A stretch of 64,000 nt of DNA from positions 60,906,234-60,970,233 of the forward strand of contig OY743174.1 of the NCBI GenBank assembly GCA_963555705.1, written 5' to 3'. Below the pieces are notes generated by a model. It searched no databases. It was not told where the DNA came from and saw only the letters and a program-made list of their open reading frames with translations. Every line of letters starts with the position of its first letter. Positions within the stretch are counted from its first letter, which is position 1. Source of the DNA: Ligustrum vulgare (lineage: Eukaryota > Streptophyta > Magnoliopsida > Lamiales > Oleaceae). Shown one piece after another: positions 47,155-58,621 of this stretch. Position numbers and translations under genes: made by a program.

Positions 47155-47665
47155 TGTTGGCCATTATTGATTATAGTGGAGATTGTTGGCCATTATTGAT
47201 TAAAGTGGCATCAATTAATCAAAAGTTTGGAAACAAAATGATGAAAGTTATTCTAGTGGAGCACTTGAATTTCCACCATACAAGTGGAAATCAAATTGAT
47301 GGTTGTGATTCATTCTCTAGGCCTATAAATAGGCATGCTTCATTTGTGTTTAAGACATCAAGAAGAAGAGAACAATTCCTTTGTTTTCTCTTAGGAGAGT
47401 TTGTAGTACTTGAGTTTTGGAGAGGTGCTCAAGTGCATTTGTAAATTGTTCTTCTTTTATAGTTTGGAAGAAAGAGTGTTTTTGGTGAGGTCGAGTGATT
47501 TGTATTCCACATTTGTCATATTAGTGGAAATTTGGAATCTCCCTCCGTGGACGTAGGCAATTTGCCGAACCACGTAAATCTTGTGTTGTTCTCTTTCTCT
47601 TTCGAATAAGTTATTTCTATTTTTTGCATTGGTCGAACCGTCGGTTAATTCGCTTCCGCACAACA
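47155..47665 (+). mobile_element. Solo LTR, Ty1/Copia, 511 bp
   Basis: It begins TGTTGGCCATTATTGATT, ends CTTCCGCACAACA and is flanked by perfect CATAG. It contains a TATA box (CCTATAAATAGG, 47322-47333) and the stretch CTCCGTGGACGTAGGCA near 47541, a familiar Copia LTR feature. It has no internal region. The open frame at 47154-47444 lies within it and is not a gene. Confidence 0.93.
47324..47329 (+). promoter_or_regulatory. TATA box of the Copia LTR
   Basis: TATAAA lies within the palindrome GCCTATAAATAGGC, about 170 bases from the LTR start, as expected for a U3 promoter. Confidence 0.6.
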
Positions 47666-47670
47666 CATAG

Positions 47671-48639
47671 AAAGGATGACAACCCATTAGACACACTCTC
47701 CTCCAACTCTAACTACTTAAACTTCACCGGACACTATTTTCCCACAGTGACCAGCACATTTAGGCAATGACATTGCAACGGTATTACTGATGCATAGTGT
47801 AATTTCTTATTTCAAGCAAATTGTAACAATGTGAATGATATTGACAATGTTCTACTGTTCATTATAGATGCATAAATTCAAGATGAATGAAATAAGCAAA
47901 GAAGCAGGATGCACTATTCAATTTTTTTTTTCCGCACGTTTATCCAAGTCTGAAACACATACCAGTATATTATCCTGATGAGATTTGACGCTACGTGAAT
48001 AGAGAATGATACTCTGCTACCAGTAATAACCTACTGACTTAGTTGTGTAGTAAAAGTTGTCCGATAACTTATATTGATGATCACTACTGATTGAGTATTG
48101 GAAGACCGCGCCTGTTAGAATCAATCACTGTTAATCAAGTATGCACCAACTATTGGAATGATATTTCTACATTCAAAACATTCCAGACGAATCGATTGAT
48201 AGACGACTCCAGAGAATTTCAAATTTAATTGATTTCCGAGAAGTGATGACTTCCAGATTAATGCCTATGTACGTCAATTTCAATCAACAGTGTTGTTGAA
48301 GATAATAGTGACTGGTGAAGGAGAGAATATTTAGAACTCTCAGAATTAAGATTTCCGCAATGATGCCAGAAGTTTCTTTGCAGTATCGCTTCTCTCTCTA
48401 CATTGATTTTGATATCGGATTGTTTTTCGGTTACGATTAGGGAGGATGTAACTGCTTTCCATTTTTCTTTTTTTTCTTTTTTTCAAATTTATTATAATCC
48501 TTAATTAGTTCCTGAAATATAGTATTGCCGTTTTTTACAAATCAACGGTTTCAGGATGGTAGATTTACATTTAAAATTTTTAGGGTGTCAAAAGGCATAA
48601 ATCAATTTCATTCCAAGACATCAGTGCAAAGTCCCCAAT
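47671..48639. other. No recognisable gene
   Basis: This stretch has no coding signal or repeat that I can identify. It ends where similarity to the tandem units resumes. Confidence 0.5.
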
Positions 48640-49062
48640 TATAATTCAATTCAAGTAATTTATATTGAGAACTTTACCCAGTGTCTTTTTGTCCTTCTGG
48701 CTAACATTTTGGGCAAATGTTTCGGAGTAAATCTTTGCCTTGGACCTCTTTTGCTCAGCCATACTTGAATAGAATTCCCCATGCTTGTGTGGTGGAAAAC
48801 TACTCAGGGCAAAAAGAAAAAAATGTTACATCAGAAGTTTGAAGCAATTAGATTTCGATTTTTCTTGGCATAGTGAACAACTACGGACTTTTTGAATTCC
48901 TCAATATAAATGGTCCAACAAAATTTCTTTCAGGTCTGTGCATATGCAAGCAAGAATTATTATAGAACAATACCAGAAAGAGTAAAAGGGTGCCATGATA
49001 TTCTGAAATTTCAGGAACAAGATGCAATGGATAACAATTTCTACTCTCTGTGTGCATCACAT
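48640..49062. repeat. Fragment of the unit A/B right half
   Basis: This matches 15349-15770 and 22345-22765 and continues the match interrupted at 37967. The minus-strand candidate exon at 48675-48805 is open (SSMAEQKRSKAKIYSETFAQ). Confidence 0.8.
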
Positions 49063-49298
49063 GCTTTGCGGCGTTCATTAATGAATGTCGTAAAAGGTCT
49101 TCTCAATAGTATCTATGGCGTGCATTACTACACGCCGTAAAAATCAATTATGGCATTTACGCTGTAAATTTTTTTTGGAACATACCGACCCACCCAAAGG
49201 AAGAAGCGGACCACTCCATTTCTCTCCAGTCCAATTCTTCACAACCTCTCAATTTCAGAAATTTACCCTCGCTCCTTTACCCAAATCAAATGTTTGAG

Positions 49299-49400
49299 AA
49301 TGGCCTCCGCCACTGCCGTTCTCTCAATCAGACTTCACCAATTCGAAAATCAAGGCAATGTTTTAAGGGGACAGCCAGGTTATAGTTCTTAGCATGGCTG
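49299..49400 (+). pseudogene. Possible captured 5' coding fragment
   Basis: An ATG at 49299 opens MASATAVLSIRLHQFENQ and runs to a stop near 49390. The start resembles a plastid-targeted leader, but it is too short to identify. Confidence 0.25.
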
Positions 49401-50065
49401 ATCACCAAGCGGTAACTGACGAATTCCAGGACATCAAGCTTTGGTGGTCCTCCCACCATGTCACTTCCAACACAATCCATTTCATCGTAGATAGCATGAA
49501 TATTTTGTGCTGATTTATTGCAATGTTATCAAATTCTTGAATTTTCTATTTTGCACTCCTTGTTTCATTATATTGTTTCGGACTACTTGCATGTACCGTA
49601 ATGAAACCAGTGATAAATTTACCCAGCCCAAGGTAAGCATATATATATTTCATTCTTTATATATTATTTATTTTGTGCCATGTTTATTAATGAGAGGATT
49701 GAATTCTCTAGTTATTTCAAGAAGCAAGACTGATAAAGAAAGTAAGGTGACACATGTTACATCGCAATCAAAGTAAGGCGATACATGCAACGACGCAGTC
49801 AAAACCAAATGGATCGTCAAAGATATCATCTGATTTTTCTCAGTTTGTATTCCATCAAGCAAGGACCAGTCTAAAAGTGATGTTCAGATTTTTGCTTCAT
49901 ACAAATGGGACACTTCTTTCCAAAGGTCCAATATTCTTTCCCTCAATACACTACTGTCCATTCGGTCTTGGAGTTCTTTACCAGAAACAAACAATATTGG
50001 TGAGGTTTCAACAACACCACTCTGGTGGAGAATGGGGAGACATGTTATATATAGCTTCTCAATGA

Positions 50066-50191
50066 AAATTTGAGGCCTTGGCTCCAGAAATTTTTGATAA
50101 TATGTGGACAAAAGGAGGAAATTACAGAAATGAGAAATGTGCAAATCAGCTAGCTGATTTTGATAAACACCTCTTTAGTGGGGTAAACTAA
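50066..50191 (+). pseudogene. Possible captured 3' exon
   Basis: An open frame of 41 codons reads FEALAPEIFDNMWTKGGNY ... ANQLADFDKHLF and ends in TAA. Its composition looks protein-like and it is bounded by transposon DNA. I cannot name the donor gene. Confidence 0.35.
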
Positions 50192-50362
50192 TTGAAGTAG
50201 TCAAAAGTTCTTAGTCAGCAGAAGAAAAAGAAATTAGATGAAATCTACGTTTTTTATGGCGTGATTTTACGGTACGTGTTATGCACCCTTAAGTATGTCA
50301 CTTTTTACAGCATAGCTTTTTACGAGCAATGCGCGCCGTCGAAATCAAATTTTGTTGTAGTG

Positions 50363-50607
50363 TATATAAACCAAACACCACGTTAATGTTTTTTCCATCA
50401 AGTTACTATACTGGTACTTCCCATGTTGATTTCAATGTTACTTCTAATAGTCATTTCTCTTTTCTATATAGTTGAATAACTAAGTCTCTTATTGGTTATT
50501 GCATTTTTTGTATTAAAAAAAATATAATAATAATAATAAAATAAAATCACCATTAACTGTACTCAAAATCTTCTTGATACCTGAAGATCACACTGTAAAA
50601 AAATTGT
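50363..50607. other. Unassigned flank
   Basis: AT-rich DNA between the CACTA terminus and the start of the second block Y copy. No gene is seen. An A/T-rich AATAAT run lies at 50520-50545. Confidence 0.5.
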
Positions 50608-51640
50608 GTTCTCTCCATTTTGGAAGCCTTATTTCTTATACTTGAAGGCCCTTATGTTCTCAACAATTGAGAAAACTTATTTTAACCCATTATTTTACTT
50701 GAATATTAATTTGTATAGATCTGAATTCATACTGTCTCTCGCTTCATTTTCTTGATGATTTTTAATTATCAACTTAAATTATCATCGGTAAGTGAACAAA
50801 ATAAATCAATAAGTCCATAATTATTTTGATTCCATGACAAACCTGAGATTTTCAGATTATTAGTAAAAGTAGATTTTTGTTAATATTTTAGTTGACCTTG
50901 TACAAATTTATTTTATCAAATGATAACGCAAGTTTAACCAAATAAATAAACCTTTTTACTATTAAACATTTGTTTTCATGCAATTATAGAGTTAATATTT
51001 CCAATAAAAAGTAACAATGAAAATCTAAGAAATTTAATTAGAAGATGAAAGGCAAATATAAAAGAAGCATACCATTTCTGTGTTGAGATAAAAGATTCTG
51101 CTGCTTTTGATGTAGCTCCAAGTACAAGTTTCAAACTGGTTTATACAAAAATATTATCAATATATGTCTGGAAGAATTACTTCATATACCTTGACGGTCG
51201 ATAGTTAGGATAGTTCAATGATAAAAATAATCATATAAAAAGAAAAGAGAAATTATAATGTCCGTAATAGACATTTGCATATAATCATTTTCTTCCCTTA
51301 GCAAATGATAATAAACTCTGAATAGTTTAGTTTGGTGTTCAAAATGATAGCAAGTTTTATTGAATAGTAAACTACACTTGTTAAAATTACTTGGCTTTAA
51401 ATATGCGCAATGAAGTGTATATTGAACACTTTAATTATTGTTATTAGCCATATTTAGAAGACAAGGTTGTGATATATGTATATAGGAAACGATCACCTAC
51501 CCACGATGGGCAAGTGTTAATGTGTTCATCGTGAATGTGATGTCGACATGTGTCCAGTATTTTAAAATTTCTAGACATGTATTAACATCACATCACGATG
51601 GGCACATTAACACTTGTTTACCGTAGGTGGGTGATCAGAA

Positions 51641-51696
<56 letters not shown>

Positions 51697-52860
51697 TGAT
51701 TTAAATGTAGTATATATAGAAAATTTATTCCAATTGTTTGTACCATCGATCTATACATTCTCACAATGTTGATTTTAACTACGACGGCTGAAGTTCAATT
51801 AGGGACATATACTAATGAATTTACAAAAATTATTTTTCTCTATAGCTGATTAAAAGTGCACAGAAGGTACCTAAAATTGGATTGTTCATAACATATATAC
51901 ATATGTAAGTTTTCTCAATATCGATTTTTACCATACAATTAATCAAGCTTCACCACAATAAATATTTGTAGAGACTGAAATTCCTATACAGATTTAGTGG
52001 TGGAAAATGGTTTTCATTTTTTAAAATTAAAAAAATAATAATAATAAATAAACTTGCTGACTCATTTATTGACGATAACAAATGGGTTTTTAGAGAATCG
52101 TCACTCATCCGCAAAAAAATATCAAATAAATTTAAAAAATAAAAAAAATAAAAAAAACACTGATGACCTACAATGACAAGCCATGTTTTGTAAATGTTAA
52201 TAACCATATAAATACTAAAAAGGATAGTGAAAATGATCGATCATACAAAATTATGACAAATGTTCATAAAAGAGAATTAACAATGAATAAATATACCGAG
52301 TGATGTGATTCGTTGATAAAACCGTTTAAAAAAAAAGTATATAACCAATATAACATTGCTTATCGAAATCTAGTAATCTATTTTTGTAGAAAATAAATGT
52401 TACCTTTATATGTTGTTCTTCAAATATTTGAATCCAGAGGAAGATGTAGTCGATAAAAATAACAATGAGTTAAAAAAAAGTGTTCCGCAACATATACATG
52501 TAAAAGTTAGTGTTTATAAATCCATAGAGAGCGAGTAATAAAAAATGTAATACGTTTGATTTTAAAGCTAATTATATATACCTAATTGATATGCAATTAA
52601 AGCAAAATTTAGATAAGATTATTGAAATGGTATTTATGATTACAGTAATAATTCTCAAATTTTAAGTTCAGATTCTATTATTTATAATGAAATGATTTAC
52701 ATAGTTAGAGATGAATTAATTTGAAATCAGATTAATTAGTAATAGTGTGAAACAAATCATATGTTTGGTGCATTTGGTATATATTTATGAATGTAAGAAA
52801 ACATGTATTACTGTACATAACCTTCATTAGTCATGCAACACACTATTGATTACATTTATT
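50608..52860. repeat. Right copy of block Y (part 1), empty site
   Basis: This matches 52-2287, including the MITE at 51491-51636 and the AT tract at 51644-51694. It is continuous with part 2 at 52860/52861 and so records the state before the Copia insertion. Confidence 0.88.
51491..51636. mobile_element. 146-bp foldback MITE, second copy
   Basis: This has the same ends and length as 928-1073, with scattered substitutions. Confidence 0.7.
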
Positions 52861-54060
52861 CACTTGAGTTCTTACAACTAAGAAAAATAAATTACAATCT
52901 TATTGTAAGCTTTATTTGAATGAATTTGTGACACAAAAATCCAAAGCCGACAAAAATGTCGAAAAATTAGAGACAGGCTTAATGATTAAAATAAAGAAAT
53001 GGTGAAATTAGATCGCTCAAATTGCAAATTTCAGATTATTTTGTTGAGCTCGGCGACCTGCTAAGATCATCACTAAATTAGTTGTCAATTCTATCTAATT
53101 TTTCATTGTTTACTATAAAAAATAAATGACTGGTTGGGTGATAAAGTATATCTCATATTACTATATGCTTACTAAATTCATCGCCGCAGCATGATATTGA
53201 TATTGACAATGTGGATCATATGTTCTATCTAAGTTGAGCTCTTAACTATTTTTAACCTTTCTCCATTAGAAAGATGACTATAGTTGTGCTCCTTACTAGA
53301 AATGTCGTCAACTCAATTTAGTATATTTACATTCAGCACGGTCAGAGTTTTAATTATTTTTTTCTTATTTTATTTCCCGAAGTTGTATTTTGCATGTTTC
53401 GATTTTTAATCCTTTGTTTAATTTAGAAGCATTGGAGGTTTACCTAAAATGCAAAGAATATTTTGAAAAATAATTATTAACTTCAAACTTTTTTTTTTTT
53501 TTTTTTTGAAAATTTGACAGAATTAGTTTTAGAAAATATATTTGATAACAACTTGCTAAAAAACAATATTTTGTAAGTATTTATGATGAAAATTTTCATC
53601 TTTTAGTATCGCAACATTCCATCGCCATTTTCTTTTGCCAAAGGTTCCTCTCCTTACGACAGCATCTTCTCCCATTTCATTGAGTTTATATATAGTTACC
53701 ATCCTTTACTTGATGAGTATCTTGTGGACTTTTGTATCCACCAAGAAATTGTCCTTCAAATAACTTAGAGTTTTCTCTTCATTAAGCCCTTCGTATTCCC
53801 ACTAGTATTTTGGAAATAGTTGGTACTTTCTATGGCTAGTTGAGGTGTCGATTCAGGAGCTGCCAAGAAAAATAATTCCAAAAACCTAAAATTTATGAGA
53901 TACAAAATACAATCTCCGATTACTGAATAAAAAAATAGATCATTCTTAGATACAAAATACAATCTCCGATTACTGAATAAAAAAATAGATCATTCTTTAG
54001 CACTTATTCCACACCAATATTACCAGACGAAGATTAAATAACTGGAGACGACACAAGATT
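52861..54060. repeat. Right copy of block Y (part 2) and start of block Z
   Basis: This matches 6805-8160 but lacks the MITE found at 7668-7836. The minus-strand exon set is visible as ESTPQLAIESTNYFQNTSGN at 53765-53890. The match ends near 54060. Confidence 0.85.
53898..53997. repeat. Perfect 50-bp tandem duplication
   Basis: Two identical 50-bp units, each starting AGATACAAAATACAATC, occur only in this copy of the block. Confidence 0.95.
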
Positions 54061-54099
54061 AAAAAAATAGATCATTCTGTAGATGTCAATTACAACGAC

Positions 54100-54240
54100 A
54101 ACTAAGTTGGTTGTCTCTGTAGATATTAATTTTCAGCGAAAACTAAGTAAGTCGTCGTTGTAGACCAACTTTCAATGATGACTTATAGTCATCTCTACAT
54201 CTAGGCTTTTTGGCGGGTGATGCTGTAAAAATTACCGACC
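54100..54240. repeat. CACTA-type subterminal motif cluster
   Basis: Repeated GTCGTCGTTGTAGA, ACAACGACAACTAAG and TGATGACTTATAGTCATC motifs occur in both orientations. A similar motif (TTGTTGTCGATGTAGC) recurs at 54909. It probably belongs to a decayed CACTA element that includes the pseudogene at 55394-56545. No terminus is seen. Confidence 0.45.
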
Positions 54241-55393
54241 TTGACGTAGCAAAATCAAAAACTATGAGATTATTGGGAACGATGGTCTGAACCTTCGATT
54301 GCCTTGCAAAAAAGGAGCGGAGGAATTTCCTCCTTGCCCCTCCAGTATAAGAATTAGTTTTCTGAAGAATGTAAAAATAATAGAGAGAAGAAGTTTAAAG
54401 TTTTTGAGAATATGAATGTGTTTTTCATGATCAACCCCATTTATAAGGCCCAAAATAAATCTCCTTCTCTCAACAAGGAAAAGAATCCTTGTTGAAAGAA
54501 CTTACCTTATGTAACTAGCTTGGACTCTCTTTTTGGATAGGTAGAGTCCAAACACGGAATGAACTTTGCTCATTGAGACGTGAGACCTATTTATGCAGCC
54601 CATGATTAGTTCAGGGAAAGAAGGCCAAAGTAAGAACAGGACTTGCGCACACCTCAACCTTAAGGACCTTGTAAAATGCAATTGAGGCCATCTGGGCAAG
54701 GTCAATTAAATGGGCCGACCTTAGCTAGAAAGGCCGGACTTAACAGGAAGGGTCGACCTTAACAAATGAGGTCGACCTTAACACTTAGATTCACAACCTT
54801 ATTAAATATTTGATGAGGTCGGGTTTTAGGTCGATTTGCGGGAAAATTTCCCCCATTTCCATTCTGCTAGAGATATAAAGACGAATTTATATCCTATAGC
54901 AACTACATTTGTTGTCGATGTAGCTTCTGTACTTTATCTTGGTGGGAGAAGAATAGCGTGTCTCATTTATTCTCTCGTTTTCTCGTCTCTACATTGCTCC
55001 TCGAACTATAATCTATTGGCTCCAAGTGTTGAGTCGCATTTGAAGCTTTGGTTAGCTATTTTGACCTTTCTATGATTATATATTTAGTATTTTTGCTATT
55101 TTAATGTATATTGCTCTGCACTAGTAGCATTAATCTTAGAATACCGTTCGAAAATTAGTTTGATAAGCACACACATCCTATTATCGGACTGTTTGATGTT
55201 TACAAACTAATCTTTGAATTGTCTCATATTTGGACAATCAGAAATTGATGCCTAAGTAACAAGTTGTGTTATTACATATTTTTCCTGTGACGGCTTAAGC
55301 GAGAATCCACACCGAGGTGGGCATTGCGTCCCACCTCAATGCGAGGCCAGTAAGATTTTTTTCTTTTATGATTTTTTTCATAATCATTCAATA
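54241..55393. other. Unassigned, with a 19-bp tandem repeat
   Basis: 54255-54850 may be part of an LTR on the minus strand, because a TATAAATGGGG motif is seen there at about 54440. 54713-54788 holds four units of exactly 19 bp that start GGTCGACCTTA or close variants. The open frame at 54836-55075 is not recognised. Confidence 0.4.
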
Positions 55394-56545
55394 TTGATGT
55401 TAGATCACACTAAAGTGTGTTTGATTTTATTTCATTTTTTTGTGCAACGTAGCACCTCTGACAAAGAGGAGAGGCAAGAATCAGAGCATGAACCCCAACA
55501 AACAGTTCGCAAGGCGGGACAAAAACTTGCATTCAATTCGACCATCAAAACTAGTGACAATAAGCTCGCTGGGAGATAACGTAGCGACATTCAGTCGCTT
55601 AGTTGGGACAGCAGGCACATATTACACTCTGCCACCTGGACTGGCAATTAGTTCTGGTAGAATTAAAACATTGGGTTTGGCAGTAGGTCAATGTAGGCAG
55701 CAGTACATATGTTTGACATTATATATTTCATTCATATTTTAGCAAATGAAAGCAGTTCATTGTTTTAAAATTTTTCTTGTAACAATTTTCGACTTAAAGG
55801 TTGATGTGCCACTAGAGAAGCACCCTTGGGTTGACCACGGAATCGATAGGGACGCCGTCATTTTATATAGAGAGTACAAGAGTAGTTCCAACAAGCACTA
55901 TAGGAAGCACATCATGTGCCTCCCGTATCGAGACATCTCCATGACTAAATGGGCGAAGTGCGATGAGTTGTTCAGGAGTTCGGAGTTTCTTATAAGTATA
56001 CACATTTCATTTTATACTTATGTAACCGATGTTCCTATATATTAGTTATTTCATAACAATAATTGTACTTTGTGTTATTCAGACAAGATCACAAAGGAAG
56101 AAGGCTAACAGTGCTCGACAAAAATATTCGAGTCTATAAGGGTTTAAAATCATTGTGGTAACCCAACATACTAGCGTAAATGCTCCATTTGATTAGTTTT
56201 TCAATTGGGACTACTAATTTTACATTTTAAACTAACATTGGCACCACATTTTTGGAATAGGGACCCCTAACACGGGAGGGACCGGGACTTATAGATACAT
56301 GGAAGTCCATTCACACCCAAGCGGGTGAGAGTGGTGAAGAGTGGGTTAGTCTCGATGCTAAGCGGGATTACGTAAGTTAACTATCAATTTTCAACCATGG
56401 TTCATGTCATTCCAGAGTTTGAATTATCTTTTGTTTTACACTAATTAATTATTCTTATTTAATTATTCAGGCAGTCTTGATGGTGAAAAAGGAGACTGAT
56501 TCGATGTTAAATCTACCCTCCAAGTATAAAGGGGTCAAGTTATAG
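55394..56545 (+). pseudogene. Transposase_24-like (En/Spm accessory) pseudogene
   Basis: Three exon-like open stretches occur in family order. They are a basic N-terminal piece (55440-55742), a piece with REYKSSSNKHYRK ... KWAKCDELFRSSEF (55800-56000), and a piece with GPGLIDTWKSIHTQAGESG and WVSLDAKRDYA (56260-56370), then a short end near 56545. The pattern matches PF03004 proteins such as the one at 40329-42367, but this copy is diverged, on the opposite strand and has frame breaks near 56110. Confidence in the family is moderate. Confidence 0.5.
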
Positions 56546-56912
56546 CCTAGCAATAATCCATGGTCATTCTTCCTAGGGATTTTATTGGTATAATAATATT
56601 TGCTAAATTCAAGTTTTAAATTATGATTTCAAGATTACTTAAATGATAAAAAGAGGATATAATTAAATTGTAATGAAAGAGAAATTTGAGTGGAGTTATT
56701 CTTTCGCTATCAATTGGGCTTCTCAAATAAGATTAATGTGAATTTCTTGAGATAGATAAAATTTAAACATATTAGTAAGAAAATTAATCAATTTATTCTA
56801 CAGCATTCTGTCGAGCATGTTGTGTGCATATTCAATACATACCACATCAGCGACATTAATCCAAGTAAAATAATCTGAAAATTTAAAACACTTTGTAAAC
56901 CCTTATCAATAA

Positions 56913-58610
56913 TGATGTAGGCGCACCTACGAAAAAAACCCACACAATAATTGAATTCTCAACCACACGGATATCAACTCACGAGAAAACACGCAATGTT
57001 TATTCAAAAGTCGAAATCCCATCATAACAGAAGTAAGGAAATCTTAAATACTGAAAACCTAATGCCCATGGGCCATTAACGGACTGGGCTTATTAAAATA
57101 AAACGCGAACATAAAAATTAAATAAATAAAGATAGAAAAGTGACGTTTTCAGGCTCTAAACGACCTCAAACGACTAAAAACCATCATACGTCATAGCATA
57201 GCGGTGAGTCTTGTCCGGCTCATCGAGACCTTTCTGAAAAGTACTTATGGGCCCAAAACGGACACTGTATGACAAAGTTATGGCCGTTTGAAGTTGCGAA
57301 GCTCAACACCTCATGCGCGCCGATCCCAACGATCCAAAAATGCTAGGGCTTGGTCCTGTACGCCATCAAATAACAAGAATTCATCTATAGAAAATTAACA
57401 TTCACCCCTTGAAGTTAAGAATAACTACTCTCAAATATAACTTAGTCGAACATAATTGAATTAAACGAAACAAAAATCAAACAAACGATAGCCATTACTA
57501 GGGATGTAATTCAAGCTTGGAAGTAAATAATCAATAATCAAAATATATCTCAAAACCAACCAAAGATAAATAATCTGAATTCACTAAAGAAAATAATTGA
57601 AACAACTAAAATTCTAAGCAAAACTATGAATATAACTGGAACCAATCACCCGAAACAAGGGAAGGAGCGGCTGTAAGTGGAGGTGAGTTGCACGAAGTCC
57701 AATTCCCAGCAATGCATAAGCCTTATCAACCTTTAATTTATTTAATCCAGCCAACCCTTTTAATTCCACCAAAATCAGCCGACTTTTATCCACTTCTCCA
57801 AGAATTTACTCGAGCCGACCAATGTATAATCTTTCCACCGCGTTGTGTATATATGTGTCTCCCTCAAGAATAAAATCCCAGCAGTCCCCAATGCCGTGTA
57901 TATATAAATCCCCCTCAGAACTCAGCTGAGTTACCTGCGTGAATGAGGAGAGAAGACAGAGAAGACGGCTACTGTTGTTTGTTCTTCAGACCGAGAATAA
58001 GTGCTGAAGGTACGGTTGAAGTGAGGCTGGGAAAAGGTGGAGGGGCTGCTGTGTGATGAAAAGGGAAGACAGAGGATGAGTATGGTGTAAGAAGGAGAAG
58101 AGAGCGGCTGAATGGTTGAAGGAATTGAGTTGTGTGTGTACAGACAGAGAATACGTGAGAGGGAGGGAATGGAGAGGCTCCTTGCAGCTGGTGAGTGGAG
58201 CTGAGAATGGACAGAGAGTGAAAGTCGCGTTGTAGGTTGCTGTTGGGACCAAAAACAAAATTCTTGCGGCTACTAGGTATTGAAGAGAGAAGACAGATAA
58301 TTGTGGTTGTTAGGTTGTAGAAGATGAGAGAAGACGTGAGGCAGAGAAGAGTTGGACTGGTGAAGTGTTTTTGGGCTCAAGAATTGGGCCAAAAAGGTGG
58401 GTTGGAAATTGAATTGAATATAAATAATTGTTCATTGTATTTCTGCAATTAAATAAATGAAATCAATAGTAAATATAATCAATTTAGAGTTTAAGAATTA
58501 AAATTAAATCTTTTATAAGTTTTACTCTAAATTACAAAATTTAAATCCCCAAAATTGTATTTTTCATTTATTTGCCTATCTAAAATACGTAAAATTGGAC
58601 AATAATCACA
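56913..58610 (-). mobile_element. Athila-like Gypsy 3' LTR, about 1.7 kb
   Basis: On the minus strand the LTR begins TGTGATTATTGTCC directly after the polypurine tract and ends near GTAGGTGCGCCTACATCA. The left boundary could be 56913 or 56916, since both give TG on the plus strand. The other flank is outside the window, so no target duplication can be checked. A purine-rich stretch at 57950-58370 generates a spurious minus-strand open frame. Confidence 0.72.
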
Positions 58611-58621
58611 CTCCCCAACTA
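58611..58621 (-). promoter_or_regulatory. Polypurine tract of the Athila-like element
   Basis: Read on the minus strand, TAGTTGGGGAG abuts the TGTGATT start of the LTR. It primes plus-strand DNA synthesis in this class of elements. Confidence 0.7.

Larger units (their letters stand above)
49063..50362. mobile_element. Truncated CACTA element, right end
   Basis: The right terminus is TTTTGTTGTAGTG, the complement of CACTACAACAAAA. Both ends hold subterminal TATGGCGTG, TTTTTACGGC and ACGCCGTAAAA motifs in opposite orientations. The left terminus is missing at the junction with the unit fragment. The motif differs from the array at 39055, so this is a different family. The interior includes possible captured host sequence. 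Confidence 0.65.

Noticed and set aside
39033..50362. A single intact 11.3-kb CACTA element
   Set aside because: The flanking triplets do not match, the subterminal motifs differ at the two ends, and an unrelated tandem-unit fragment lies inside. It is kept as a finding to check but not called.
57986..58258. 90-codon minus-strand open frame
   Set aside because: It falls within the Athila-like LTR, in a purine-rich tract. It has low-complexity composition and no domain.
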